From Nemophila menziesii (taxonomy: Eukaryota > Streptophyta > Magnoliopsida > Boraginales > Hydrophyllaceae): a DNA stretch of 64,000 nucleotides. Below the pieces are notes generated by a model. The model did no database searches, had not been told where the DNA came from, and saw only the letters and a program-made list of their open reading frames with translations. Every line of letters starts with the position of its first letter. The first letter of the stretch is position 1. Shown piece after piece: positions 1-11,368 of the stretch. The stretch covers positions 1,364,001 through 1,428,000 of the forward strand of contig JARWIR010000039.1 of assembly GCA_029959085.1 (NCBI GenBank). The letters are read 5' to 3'. The position numbers and the translations under genes are program-made.

Positions 1-8
1 TATAAAAG
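1..8 (+). promoter_or_regulatory. LTR TATA box
   Basis: TATAAAAG is followed by GGGC(A)TT and a CTTCTATTTTCACACAC stretch. The same arrangement occurs in the LTRs at 6690 and 17653, so this is the LTR core promoter, with transcription expected to start about 25-35 nt downstream. Confidence 0.7.
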
Positions 9-1033
9 GGCATTGGACTTCTATTTTCACACACCTTTTTTTATTATTTTTTATACGCTCAAGAGTCAGACACCAGAGAAGAAGGTAGAGCAAGGAAGAT
101 AAGAAGCAAGAGCTGGAGACTGTCTATATCTCCAATTCTTAGCCAATTCAACTCCGTAATTAGGTTATTCTATTTTATTCTGTAAAACATTATGAACTCA
201 ATTATTTCTTTATTTTTTGTCTTTTCAATTATTATGCGTTAAACTTAAATAGTGCTTGAGAACGCATAATGGGTTAATCCCAATTTGATTTTATTTCATG
301 TGTTTGGATTCGGGATTTTTATAATTGAAATCAAATTGGGTAAATAGTATTTTTCATTAATTTGCTTTTATTTACTATGAATGACGTAATTAAGCAATCA
401 TAGGACTTAGTACCTAGGCTATTCCATTTAGTGGCGAATGGATCACCTTGACGCGGGGTCTGGGTACAGAACTAATTAATGACTGTAGGATAGAAATTAG
501 AGACTCTGACGAGCTTAATTAATCCTATGGCCAATTGGGTAGAATAGACTTAATCACTTGAGATTGGACTATAATCACCTTGACGGGGTTTGTAGCACTT
601 GAGAGTAGCTCCTTAGTCCACCCTGACGGGGGTAAGGAGAATTCTGAATTCCGACCATTACAAATTTACCAATTTGTCCTGTAAACAATAAATGAAATGA
701 ATGATAATTAAGTGAAACCGTTGCGTCTCTCAAGTACTGCTTTTCATACCTTGTGTAAACACTTTATTTTCTTGCGTCTAGTTTAATCTTTGCATTCATT
801 TAGTATTTAAATTTATTGTCTTAGTCTTAGAAAACCAAAACAAACAAATCTTAAAATCATTTACTTGTTTTTCACGTACAATTAATCACTATTTGGTAAG
901 CATTAGAGTCAACACTTCCGTCCCTGAGAACGAATCTGTATCATCACATATATTACTTGGGACAACCGTACACTTGCGGTTGTGGTTCTCTTGTCCTTAT
1001 TGCATTATTTTTAGAACACACAAAGGACCACCA
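1..1033 (+). repeat. Type 1 LTR, 3' part (solo or 3' LTR)
   Basis: This is the TATA-to-end part of an Athila-like LTR, cut by the window edge. It aligns by eye with the LTR at 6137-7711: the same TATA start, the same reiterated CCTTGACGGGG motifs near 443, 571 and 620, and the same terminal GGACCACCA. A small hairpin (ACAACCG/CGGTTGT, 962-983) lies 50 nt before the end. No primer binding site follows, so this is a 3' LTR or a solo LTR. The flanking DNA at 1034 is the palindrome-rich 3' region of a minus-strand element, which suggests insertion there. Confidence 0.85.
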
Positions 1034-1035
1034 GA

Positions 1036-1349
1036 CCGGCATACCGGTGTTGGAGATGATTGATTTTTGAAACTCTTGGAAATGAACACGAATCGATACC
1101 CGAGGCCTCGTGTTTTTAGGCGCCGGCATACCGGCGGTATCACAGGCATACCGGTGCGCTATTTTTCCCAGAACCTGGCTTCGTCAAAATACCCAAGTCA
1201 TCAAACCCGAGGGCTCGTGTTTCTCCTCTGGCCGGCATACCGGCGTGCCTGGCTTTTCTTTGACACGCTCTCGGCACAGAACCCGAGTTCACCAACCCGA
1301 GGGCTCGTGTCTCCCCACCGGCATACCGGCGGTTTGACCGGCCTACCAG
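1036..1349 (-). repeat. Palindrome cluster (CCGGCATACCGG) of element A
   Basis: CCGGCATACCGG or close variants occur at 1036, 1123, 1146 (partial), 1232 and 1318, with a degenerate one near 1338. Between them sits a second motif, CCCGAGGSCTCGTGT (1099, 1207, 1295), giving a rough repeat unit of about 90-100 bp. The stretch is GC-rich in AT-rich surroundings and lies just downstream of pol on the minus strand. Reading frames through it look incidental. Confidence 0.8.
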
Positions 1350-1386
1350 TCAGTTAAACGAATTTTTCCCTATTTTTTCCTTTTGA

Positions 1387-1397
1387 CCCCAATCTCA
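1387..1397 (-). other. PPT-like motif 1 of element A
   Basis: The minus strand reads TGAGATTGGGG, preceded by GTGCAGGAAA. This is the first of the TGAGTTTGGGG motifs that recur in B, D, E and F. The others of element A would lie left of its break at 1034. Confidence 0.55.
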
Positions 1398-1516
1398 TTT
1401 CCTGCACAATAAGACACTACCTTTCTCTCCTATTAGCTTGTAAACACATTAAAAATATACACTAACTTAGAAATATACACTACAAAACATAAAACTAATC
1501 TAAAAAGCAGTTAAAA

Positions 1517-1577
1517 CAAGGGGTGTCTCCCAAGAGCACTTTTGGTTAACATCTTTGAGTCAGACGTGTACCTCGGG
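1517..1577 (-). other. Post-pol hairpins of element A
   Basis: On the minus strand, the pol stop TAG (1578-1580) is followed by GAGGTA and then a stem CGTCT/AGATG (one G-U pair) ending in GTTAAC. Further on is a GGGAGACACCC hairpin (about 1517-1534). Both have counterparts directly after pol in element D; the first is in all five elements. Confidence 0.6.
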
Positions 1578-2798
1578 CTAAGCGTGTTCTTCGAGATGGA
1601 TTGTCTCCTCTCGACCAAAGTCTCCACTGTCATGGTATAGTTTCAAACGCTGGCCATTCACCATGAATGTCCTTTGCTCGGTTGGTTGTTAAATTTCAAT
1701 CGCTCCATGAGGTGTGACTTTCGTAATAATGTAAAATCGTCCCCAACGAGATTTCAGCTTGCCTAGGTAGTTCAAGAATCGAGAATTGTATAATAGTACC
1801 TTTTGTCCTCTCTCAAAGTTCTTTGGACGGATTCGTTTATCATGCCATCTCTTTGTTTTCTCCTTGTAGAGACGCGAATTTTCATAGGCATGGTAGCGAA
1901 ATTTTTCCAACTCGTTCAATTGCATCAACCTTTGTTTCCCGGCCAATTCTGGGTTTAGATTCAGAGATTTAATTTCCCAGAAGGCTCGGGCTTCAATCTC
2001 AATTGGTAGATGACATGCTTTACCATAGACCATGCGATACGAAGATGTCCCAATTGGTGTTTTGAATGTTGTTCGGTAAGCCCAGAGAGCATCATCTAGC
2101 TTTAATGACCAGTCTTTCCTTGTTTTATTCACGGTCTTCTCAAGAATATATTTAATTTCTCGGTTAGAAACCTCAACTTGACCGTTAATTTGTGGATGAT
2201 AACCGGTTGAAGTGCGGCGTCTCACTCCAAACTTACGAAGGATGGCTCTCAATTGTGAATTGATGAAATGGGTACCTTTATCACTGATTAGAACACATGG
2301 CGTACCATGTCTTGTAAAGATATTTGTTTTTAGCAACTTCATTACTGTTTGAGCTTCGTTCGTTGGTGTTGCCACTGCTTCTACCCATTTTGATACATAG
2401 TATACTGGTAGCAATATATAAAGATTACCATGGGAAGTGATGAAAGGTCCCATGAAATCTATTCCCCATACATCAAAGATCTCGACTTCTAAAATATTGT
2501 TGAGTGGCATCTCGTCCCTTTTTGATATATTACCAGTGAATTGGCATCTTTGACATGACTGGACGAAACGATGACAATCTTTATGTAGGGTAGGCCAATA
2601 GAAACCGGATTGAAGAATTTTAGCTGCAGTTCTATCACCTTTAAAGTGACCACCATGTGGTGAGCCATGACAGCTTGCTATGATCTTATCAACTTTGCCT
2701 TCATGGACATATCTTCTAACTACTTGGTCACTGCAAATTTTCCAGAGGTATGGTTTGTCCCAAAAGAATCGTTTGGCCTTGTGAGCTAACCTTTGTCT
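1578..2798 (-). pseudogene. Integrase of element A
   Basis: This is the integrase part of a gypsy polyprotein; it would insert the cDNA into the host genome. The HHCC zinc-binding region lies at about 2520-2700. The core, open over 1689-2510, has the three acidic positions in [16 protein letters not shown] and NGQVEVSNRE. A C-terminal segment ends in TPHGAIEI and then a stop at 1689, short of the usual pol end at 1578. The GPY/F-type motif is altered: RWGRFYII instead of a W-S-G-P-Y/F pattern. It is continuous with RNase H upstream and probably inactive. Confidence 0.85.
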
Positions 2799-3480
2799 TT
2801 ATTGTGGATGGAAGTCCGTAGGGTACACACCACTCACGATGAGGTTGACTATATATGTATACCAAGGCACAAATGCATCTTTAATAGTAAAAAGTTGTTC
2901 ATCATGGAATACCTCTTTGACCAATAATGGTTCTTTGTTAGCATCAGATCCTTCGACCCTGGATAAATGATCAGCAACTTGATTCTCGCATCCTTTTCGG
3001 TCTCGAATGTCTATGTCAAATTCTTGTAGCAAAAGTACCCATCTAATAAGACGCGGCTTAGCATCCTTTTTCTCCATAAGGTATCTGATAGCTGAATGAT
3101 CCGTGTATACAATAGTTTTCTTCCCAATCAAATAGGAACGAAATTTATCAAAATCATATACCACGGCTAACATCTCTTTCTACGTTACTGTATAATTAAT
3201 TTGGGAAGCGTTAAAGGTCTTACTTGCATAATAAATCGTGTGGAAGATCTTGCCTTTCCTTTGCCCTAACACAACACCCATTGCGTGATCACTTGCATCA
3301 CACATAAGTTTAAACGGAGCTTTCCAATCTGGAGGTATAACAATTGTTGTGGAGACTATCTTCTCTTTAATTGTCACAAATGCTTGAAGACATTCATCAT
3401 TAAAATTAAAAGGAGTATCCTTTTCAAGTAAAGAACAAAGCAGTTTGGCGATTTTGGAGAAATCTTTAATAAATCTTCTC
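2799..3480 (-). pseudogene. RNase H of element A
   Basis: This is the RNase H domain, which removes template RNA during reverse transcription. The first acidic residue is in MCDASDHAMG (near 3300) and a later one in [10 protein letters not shown] (near 3090). The expected Glu codon of the T-E-K-E-L motif is TAG at 3181-3183, so a stop splits the domain exactly at a catalytic residue. The tether continues to the DHLSRVEGS segment and then into the integrase zinc region. It is a decayed copy. Confidence 0.85.
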
Positions 3481-4560
3481 TAAAATCTCGCGTGACCCAA
3501 GAAACTTCTCACTCCTTTCATAGAATCTAGAGGTGACAAGGTTTTGATAACTTCAATTTTAGCACGATCAACCTCCATACCTGCTTTCGAAACTTTATGT
3601 CCCAACACAATTCCCTCTTGAACCATGAAGTGGCATTTTTCCTAATTAAGCACAAGATCTTTTTCTCTACATCTTACAAGGACTTTCTCAAGATTATTCA
3701 AGCAATCATCAAAATTATCTCCAAACACCGAAAAATCATCCATAAAAAACTCCAAATATTTATCAATCATGTCCCAAAATATAGTCATCATGCACCTCTA
3801 AAACGTGGCAGGTGCATTGCATAAACCAAACTGCATCCTTCTATAAGGGAAGGTGCCAAACGGACAAGTAAAAGTTGTTTTGTGTTGATCAAGAGGATCC
3901 ACACAAATCTGATTATAACCTGAATATCCGTCAAGAAAACAATAATACTCTCTCCCTGCGAGTTTATCTAGCATCTGATCAATGAACGGTAAAGGGAAGT
4001 GATCTTTCTTTATAGCCTTGTTGAGTCTTCGGTAATCCATGCATACTCGCCACCCCACAACTGTTATTGATGGTATGGCTTCAACTTGATCATTAAGGAC
4101 AATAGTAATACCTCCTTTCTTTTGAACACATTGCACTGGACTAACCCAAACACTAATTGCAATCGGATAGATAATTCCCGCATCTAATAACTTGATTACC
4201 TCCTTCCTTACCACTTCTTTCATAGTTGGCATGAGTCATCTTTGTCCCTCTTTAGATCTCCCTCCTTCGTTCTCAAGAATAATTTTATGTTTGCAAACGG
4301 AATGACTAATTCCCTTGATGTCGGCAATAGTCCACCCAATTGCTTCTTTGTTAGCGCGAAGCACACAAAGTAGCTTATATTCTTAAGGACCTGAAAGGTT
4401 AGCATAAATAATAACAGGTAATGTTTTTTTCATACCTAACTATGCATAGTGTAGATGGTTTGGAAGTGGTTTTTCTTCGAGAACAGGTGGACATATTAAA
4501 GATGGTTGCTTTATTAGTTCAATGTCACCTGATTCTCGAAGTTGTTCTTGTATATTCGAT
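3481..4560 (-). pseudogene. Reverse transcriptase of element A
   Basis: RT fingers and palm are seen in the open segment 3798-4232: KEGGI-type KKGG, WRVCMDYRRLNKA, FLDGYSGYNQ (first catalytic Asp) and TFTCPFGTF. The F-M-D-D active site, typical of this lineage in place of YXDD, lies just downstream near 3735 after a stop at 3798. Other stops occur near 3660 and 3480. The linker to the protease (4240-4560) contains the conserved NKEAIGWTIADIKGIS segment. Confidence 0.85.
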
Positions 4561-4561
4561 C

Positions 4562-5146
4562 CTAATGCAGCAACTTCGTCAGTTGATGATCCTCTTTATC
4601 TTGTGATTTAAGTGCTAAGGCTTCTTCTAGATCATCATCTAAGCTTTCTTCATTAGAGAGTTCTTGTGTAATTTTTCCGATGACATCTATTTTCAAACAT
4701 TCATCTTTCGAATTTGGTAATTTCATAGCCTTAAACACATTTAATCGTACATGTTCGTCTTGGACCCTCATGATCAATTCACCATTCTCAACATCCATTA
4801 GTGTACGCCCCGTTGCTAAGAATGGTCGACCCAAGTTGATGGGGACATTCTTATCCGCGTCGTAGTCAAGAATAATAAAATCACAAGGAAATATAAAAGT
4901 ACCAGCTTTTACTAAAACATCTTCAGTTTTACCTACTGGTTGGGAGAGGGAGCAATCCGCCATTTGTAATACCACAGAAGTGGGTACTACCTCTCCTATA
5001 TTAAGCTTCTCGAATAGGGACGTCGGCATGAGATTAATACTCGCGCCTAAATCATATAATGCTTTCCCGGTCCAACTGTCTACAATACCAATGGGAATCG
5101 TAAAACTTCTGGGATCTTGTAGCTTCGGTGGTAACTTGTTTGACAA
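4562..5146 (-). pseudogene. Aspartic protease of element A
   Basis: This is a retropepsin-like protease, 194 codons open. The active-site loop DLGASINLMP is intact near residues 32-41 and the C-terminal hydrophobic motif NLGRPFLATGR follows. In life it would cleave the Gag-Pol precursor. The upstream frame (5080-5382) overlaps by a frameshift near 5140, so protease and gag end are no longer joined. Confidence 0.85.
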
Positions 5147-5421
5147 ATAGCACTACACTCCACTGGCAATCCAATTTTTTCCCCAGTTTCTAAACTTCGT
5201 TTGTTAGAAAGAATGTCCTTCATGAGTTTAAGATATTTCGGCATTCTCTTGAGAGCTTCTACAAATGGAATATTAATATCTAGCTTGCTCACCATTTCAA
5301 GGAACTTCTTGAATTCTTTTTCATTGTCCTTTTTCTTGGCACGTGATGGGTATGGTGGAGGAGGGTGTGTATTAGTTTCCACTAAGCTTTTCTTCTTTTC
5401 TGGTGTCTTTTCTTATACACT
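5080..5421 (-). pseudogene. End of gag of element A
   Basis: This is the last part of gag before protease: a proline-rich HPPPPYPSRAKKK segment, then LDINIPFVEALKRMPKYLK, which matches LNINIPLLEAIKDIPKYLK in B. The upstream gag is missing because a type 2 LTR end abuts at 5421/5422. Confidence 0.8.
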
Positions 5422-6136
5422 TGGTGTTGCCTAGGGTGTGATAAATTAATATAATAAAAGATATGAAAACGATGCACAATTCACCCTAGATAAGCACAGT
5501 ACTGCAAGTATTACGAGACATATGCAAGTTTTAATGATAAGAAGATTCGTTCTCAGGGACTTAGTGTGTTATACGAATGAAAAATAATTAAGAGTAGAAA
5601 GTAATTAATTAAAAGAACAGAAACTAAATAAGATTGACTGAGAGAATATTAATTAAACTAATGACAATAAAAGACAATAAATAAAATACGAATAAATGTG
5701 AGATGCGAGATATAGCTTAGGTTTTGCTAGTATGCACTAATCCTTCTAATTCTTTCTATCAAATTCTAGTTAATAAGGGAGATAATTAGCTCCTAAATAC
5801 TTAGTCAGGATTCTAAAGTCCCATACCCTAGACCTTGAGAGTGACTAGGGGGCTACGACACAACTACGAGGCAGCCTAAACTTAGGATTATCAAGCGCTA
5901 CCAAGGCCCTAAGTAATTCAATTCCATGCATGGTGATATTGGTGAAAACATACCCTAATGACTATCTAGTTAGAATCGGTGTTGTCAAAACCAATATCGG
6001 ACACTAGACGTTATGTGGTGTTTCAATAATTAGACACCCCTTCCGGGTGACCATCTAACTACTATTAAGAAAGCCTAAAGTGATCAGGTATAGGACATGC
6101 AATAATTCAAAACACATAAAAAAATATATGGGTAAG
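5422..6136 (-). repeat. Type 2 LTR, 3' half (minus)
   Basis: On the minus strand this matches the second half of the LTR at 24743-26265, including the segment TTTATCACACCCTAGG and a terminal CAACACCA. It runs directly into mid-gag of element A with no primer site. Its other half is cut by the insertion of element B at 6137. It probably marks a type 2 element inserted into A and later disrupted. Confidence 0.8.
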
Positions 6137-7711
6137 TGATGTCTCCTCTTTTTTCTCTATTTATATGCTTAGGAGACATCAAATTGAGTGATTATCTGGC
6201 TATTTCGATAACCTTTTAGTAATAATATGCAATATTTCATTTTCTCTCCTTCGATTTTAGTATTTTTGATTTATCAAGCTTTTGCGCGTAATATAGTGTA
6301 TTTTAGTGAAAAGTTTGTAGGTTTCTAATACTAGCAAGGAGAGGAATCGTGAATAGAAGTCAAATATCGTGTCAAGAAGTCAAAAGCTACAAAGAATATC
6401 CCAAGGGGTTGACAAATTTAAGCTAAAAATCTGGAAGGCTGATGGAAAATGCTGATTTAGAGCAACCTAAAAATGGATTCAGCCCCTCAGTTATGAAGAA
6501 GATTAGTACCTTATCGAGTTACGAAGAATTAGCAAGTTGAATTAGTCAATTCGGAGTTATATTAAGAGAGTTACAGCCGTTTTTGTGAAGGGTGTACAAC
6601 AGTTACGAGATTTTGGGCTTGAAGAGTGGACCTGGGCTTTTAATATTTGCTTATTTTTTTAATTAAAAGCCCTAGTCCGAATTTATGAGTATAAAAGGGC
6701 TTTTGAACTTCTATTTTCACACACAATTCATTATTCACAAAGTCAGACAACGAGAGAAGAAGCAGAAGCAAGGAAGAGAAGAAGCCAACAGCTGGAGAAA
6801 TTCAACTTCTCCAATTCGCAGTCGAATCAACTCCTCAATTAGGTTTATTATCTTTATTTCTGTAAACCAGTTATGAATTCCTTTCAATGTATTTTCTTAG
6901 TTTTTACGATTATGATCTAATTTCATTTGGTACTTGAGAACGTATAATGGGTTGAACCCAAATCTTTTTCATTTGATGTTTTTGGATTTTGGGATTATTT
7001 TAATTGAAATCGAATTGAGTATTTAATATTTTTCTTTAATTTACTCTTATTGACTATTATTGAAGTAGATAATCAATATTAGGACCTAGTACTTAGGCTA
7101 TTCCAATTAGTGGCAATTATATCACCTTGACGGGGGGTCTAGGTACGGAACTAATTAACGAATGTAGTACAGAAATTATTTGACCTTGACAAGCTTAATT
7201 AATCCTATGTCCAATTGGGTATTTAGACTTTAATCATTCGAAGGTGGACTATATTAACCCTGACGGGGTTTGTAGCACCTGAGAAGAGCTCCTTAGTCCA
7301 CCCTGACGGGGGTAAGGAGATAATCGAATCCCGACCAATATTATTTACCGAATTCGTCCCTTAAACAATACATGAAATGAATAGATTTAGGTGAAATCCT
7401 AGCGTTGTTCAAGTACTACCTCTCATACCTTGCGTCCAGCTATTTTATTTTCTCGCGTCTAGTTAATTATTTGCATTAATTTAGTCTTTCAATTAATTCT
7501 CTTAGTCTTAGAAAAGCAAAACAACAATCTTAAAATCATTTACTTGCTTTCACGTGCAATTAATCACTATCTGATAAGCATTAGAGTCAATCAATCCGTC
7601 CCTGAGAACGAATCTGTATTATCACATATATTACTTGGGACAACTGTACACTTGTAGTTGTGGTTCTCTTTTCCTTATTGCATTTATTTTAGAGCACAAA
7701 AAGGACCACCA
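6137..7711 (+). repeat. 5' LTR of element B (type 1)
   Basis: The LTR starts TGATGTCTCC and ends GGACCACCA (1575 bp). Its first 45 bp form an inverted repeat: TGATGTCTCCT pairs with AGGAGACATCA near 6170-6181. Motifs of the CCTTGACGGGG kind recur at about 7124, 7253 and 7299. A U5 hairpin ACAACT/AGTTGT (7640-7661) sits 50 nt before the end. The LTR cuts the type 2 LTR on its left. Confidence 0.9.
6690..6698 (+). promoter_or_regulatory. TATA box of B 5' LTR
   Basis: TATAAAAGG lies about 550 bp into the LTR, followed by the conserved CTTCTATTTTCACACAC segment. It is identical in position in the LTRs starting at window position 1 and at 17118. Confidence 0.75.
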
Positions 7712-7717
7712 TATTTT

Positions 7718-7735
7718 TGGAGCCGCTGCCGGGGA
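7718..7735 (+). other. Primer binding site of element B
   Basis: TGGAGCCGCTGCCGGGGA starts 6 nt after the LTR. It is complementary, with two changes, to the 3' end of plant tRNA-Asp, the primer known for Athila elements. The less damaged versions at 18431-18446 and 58706-58723 (minus) support the call. Confidence 0.8.
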
Positions 7736-7833
7736 CGATAGCGTGTGACCCCCGTGTTTATCCTTTAGTGTTAGTTGCATTTTTATTTTTCAGTTTTACG
7801 CTTTGTTTGTTCATCTTTTTCAGGTTTTTAGGT

Positions 7834-9537
7834 ATGGTGTATGCGAAGGAGACTCTTTAAGTATCTTGAGACATTACCTCTGATCCTTCATAATCCTGAA
7901 TTATTAGTCAGACTTGCTAACGAGAAAAGAAAATAACAAGAAACACATGAGTTAGAAGAGAGATTAGCTAGGGAGATGGCTGACCTTCCAGTTGAGAACA
8001 ATGGTCAGAACGGTCAGAACGGACTAGTCCCACCTCTTAATCCTCCTATCCTCTAGTTCAAGCCCAAGTAGTCGATCCATGTTTTGTTAACGGTCTAGCA
8101 CAAGAACCATTCCTTGCTCCTCCTCTTGGGATTGGCCCAGTCAATATTGTTGTTCCAAGATTCCGTCCAGATTTGGGTATGTTAGCTCAATTTCAGAATT
8201 TCGGACATTTTCGTGGCAAGCCCAAAGAAGATCCTATTCGCACAGTACAAAAATTTATGCAAATCTACGATTCATACATTACTCAAGGAGTAACAAAAGA
8301 GCAAATGTATTTTGCTATATTCAGATTTTTTGTGATAGATAGAGCGAGTGATTGGCATGATTCACAAGAGCCTGGAAAGATTACGAATTGGGAACAGCTA
8401 CAGGCGGCGTTTTTCGACAAATATTATCCGTCCAACATGAGATTAGATGCTCAACTCGAATTAACTCATTTCCAACAAGAGAATGACGAAGGTTTGGGTA
8501 AAAGTTGGTCGAGATTTCAGTAGTGTCTGCGAAGAGTCCCTGATCATGGCCTTTCAGAACAACAACAAATGAAAATCTTTTATAAAGGCATCGATGGGAA
8601 ATCAAGAAAAGATTTAGATTTATTATGTGGTGGTGCATTTTTACAGGTTATACCCGTTCACGCAAGGATTATTTTGGATAGAAAGGTAACTAATGAAGTG
8701 GGTTGGAATACTAGAAGAACACCTGCTAAAGGGGGAGTCACTAACGTCAATATTGAAGAAAGGTTCACCTCCTTAGAGAACAAAATACAAACCACATTGG
8801 AACAACAATTGAAGCAACTTACGTTAGCTGTGAAATAAGTTTTTTCGAGTAAAAAGGTTGAGGTGAATGCTACGCAAGAAGTTTATGGATGTTCCTATTG
8901 TGGTGTGAATGATCATGAATGGGAGAATTGTCAGAATAATCAAGAGTCTGTGATGTTTGTTTCCAACCAAAGAAATTTCAAATCAGATGGTCAAGGATAT
9001 CAACCTAATAGAAACCACCCTGGGCTTCAGTATTCAAATCCTAATGGGGCAGCAAATCCGACTTACGCATATCATCCGCGTCCCCAAGGTAACAACTATA
9101 ATCAAAGACCGCAGAATAATTATCAAGGGGGACAACACCAAGGGAATTACGTTCAGAGACAACCTCCTCAAGACAATTATAGAACCAGAAAGCCTTACTA
9201 GCTCAACCACAAGAAGGTACAAATAATCTTCAGAAAACCGTAGAAAGTTTGATTGCGCTTCATGCACATTCAATTCAAAGGCAACAAGCTTCTGAAGCAC
9301 ACATCGAGATGTTAGAGAATCAATTTTTGCAAATGTCAAAACAAATAAATCAGCGTCCACAAGGGCAACTCCCTAGTGACACAGAAAATCCTATACAGAA
9401 AGAAGATTGCAATGCCATAGCGTTGAGAAGTGGTAAGAAATTTCCTCCACCCCAATTTCCAGTCATGAAAGAAAAAGAAGTGACAAATAAAGAAAAACCA
9501 GTAGTGGAGGAGATAGAAAAGAGAATGAACCTGAAAT
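7834..9537 (+). pseudogene. gag of element B
   Basis: This would encode the capsid/nucleocapsid protein that forms the particle and binds the RNA. A likely start is ATG 7834, but stops follow at once. The best-preserved capsid part is 8173-8523 (RDSDWHDSQEP-like region, AAFFDKYYPSNMRLDAQ), which ends in an in-frame TAG at 8521 and resumes. The zinc knuckle is CSYCGVNDHEWENC (near 8893), of form CX2CX4HX4C, followed by an Asn/Gln/Tyr/Pro-rich low-complexity stretch (8960-9190). Further frame breaks occur at about 8838 and 9200, and a stop at 9537. Confidence 0.88.
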
Positions 9538-9544
9538 AATAGAG

Positions 9545-10372
9545 GTGGAGAAAATTCCAGAATTTCAAAAAAAGAAAGATATTGTGGAGAACCGTCCTCC
9601 TCCGCCTTTTCCTTCGAGAGTTCAGAAAAAAGGAGATATGGCCGAGTATCAGAGATTCATTAATAGGGTAAAAGGTCTCAACATAAACATTCCGCTACTA
9701 GAAGCTATTAAAGATATACCGAAATACTTGAAGTTCTTGAAGAGAGTCCTAACCAACAAAAGGTCGTATTGTGATAATGAGATGATTGGTTTACCCGAAG
9801 AGTGCAGCGCAATCTGCCAAAGTAAGTTGCCACCTATGTTGCTTGACCCTGGGAGCTTTTCAATTCCGATATCGATTGGTAAGGAGTGGCAAGGAAAAGC
9901 ACTATGTGATTTAGGTGCAAGTATTAATCTTATGCCCAAATCGATCTTTGATAAGCTGAGAATAGGAGAGTTGAGACCTACTTCTATGGTCTTACAAATG
10001 GCCGATAGGTCCCTCCTCCATCCGGAGGGACGAATCGAAGATGTCCTCGTTAAGGCAGGTACTTTAGTTTTTCCCGTTGATTTTGTTATTCTTGAATACA
10101 ACGCGGATAGAAATGTCCCCATCATATTGGGACGACCATTCCTAGCCACGGGGCGTACTTTAATTGATGTAGAAAATAGAGAATTAACCATGAGAATCCA
10201 AGACGAGGAGGTAAAGTTTAATGTGTTCAGAGCCATGAAATTCCCAGATGTTCCAGAATATTGCTTTCGAATGGATGTAGCTGAACATGCCACGCAAGAG
10301 GTATTTGATTGTTTTAATTATGATGATATCTTGCAGGCTGCTTTGACACTAGACTTACCTGAGATGATGTAA
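9545..10372 (+). pseudogene. gag end and aspartic protease of element B
   Basis: An open stretch of 275 codons. It begins with the end of gag (PPPPFPSRVQKKGD, then LNINIPLLEAIKDIPKYLK) and continues into a retropepsin domain with the intact active site CDLGASINLMPKS at about residues 119-131. Other motifs are LQMADRSLLHPEG and IILGRPFLATGR. A stop after LDLPEMM at 10370 separates it from RT, where relatives read through. The protease looks structurally complete, but it is cut off from gag and pol. Confidence 0.9.
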
Positions 10373-11368
10373 GAGCTTGCCGAAATAGTGCCAGCTCTCA
10401 ATTCGGAAACCCAAAATATAGGCGTCCTGCCTATGAGCCTGTGAGAGAACCAAGGGAAATGGTCGTTAAAAATAAACCATCCATTGAATCTCCTCCGAAG
10501 CTAGAAGAGAAACCATTGCCAGCTCACTTGAGGTATGCGTATTTGGGTACTAATAATACTTTACCTGTTATTGTTTCAGCAAATTAAACATGTTTTCAAG
10601 ATGATAAACTGCTATATGTACTAACGGCAAATAAAGAGGCGATAGGTTGGACCACTGCTGAGATCAAAGGCATTAGTCCATCCTACTGTCAACATAAAAT
10701 CATTCTTGAAGATGATAGTGCATGTTCAGTTGAAGGTCAAAGTAGATTAATGCCAGCAATGAAGTGGTGAAGAAAAAAGTGATTAAGCTACTAGACGCGG
10801 GAATCATCTTTCCCATAGCTAATAGTGAGTGGGTCAGTCCAGTTCAGTGCGTACCGAAGAAAGGAGGAATGACTACCATCCTCATTGCTCAGAACGAAGC
10901 CATCTCCACAGGAACAGTCGTTGGTTGGAGGGTGAGTATGGATTACCGTAAGTTGAACAAGGCGACTAAAAAGATCATTTTCCTCTTCCATTCATTGATC
11001 AGATGTTAGATAAATTGGCTGGTAGGGAGTATTATTCTTTCTTGGATGGTTACTTGGGGTACAATCAGATTTATGTAGATCCAGCTGATCAACACAAAAC
11101 CACATTCACGTGTCCTTTTGGTACCTTTGCCTATCGGAGGATGCCCTTTGGATTATGTACTGAACCTGCTACCTTTCAGAGATGTATGATGGCTATTTTC
11201 TGGGATCTGATAGACAATTTCCTCGAGGTATTTATGGATGACTTTTCCGTATTTGGTGATAACTTTCATGAGTGTTTACAGAATTTGGAGAAGGTGTTAA
11301 TAAAATGCAAGGAAACAGATTTGGTGTTGAAATAGGAAAAGTGTCATTTTATGGTTTGAGAAGGTATA
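10373..11368 (+). pseudogene. Reverse transcriptase of element B
   Basis: The first 400 bp are broken by several stops and shifts. From 10764 the fingers motifs KKGGMTT and WRVSMDYRKLNKATK are visible. A further shift near 10975 leads to FLDGYLGYNQIYVDP and TFTCPFGTFAYRRMPFGLC. The active site is F-M-D-D (near 11237), the usual form in this lineage. A TAG at 11333 ends that frame, and the thumb continues to 11368. Confidence 0.88.

Larger units (their letters stand above)
1034..5421 (-). mobile_element. Element A: 5'-truncated Athila-like Ty3/gypsy retrotransposon
   Basis: Reading right to left, this copy holds the end of gag, protease, RT, RNase H, integrase, a post-pol hairpin and a palindrome cluster. 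It is cut in gag at 5421, where the end of a type 2 LTR abuts, and at 1034 by a type 1 LTR. Domain order and sequence match element B closely, and the family is the Athila-type branch of Ty3/gypsy. Several stops and frame breaks make it non-functional. Confidence 0.9.

Noticed and set aside
1036..1349. CRISPR-like spaced palindromic repeats
   Set aside because: Repeats are only 12 bp, irregularly spaced, variable, and lie in a plant retrotransposon 3' region; the other four elements have counterparts. Not CRISPR.
9649..10293. 214-codon minus-strand frame
   Set aside because: Antisense shadow of the B protease; the plus strand has clear retropepsin motifs.
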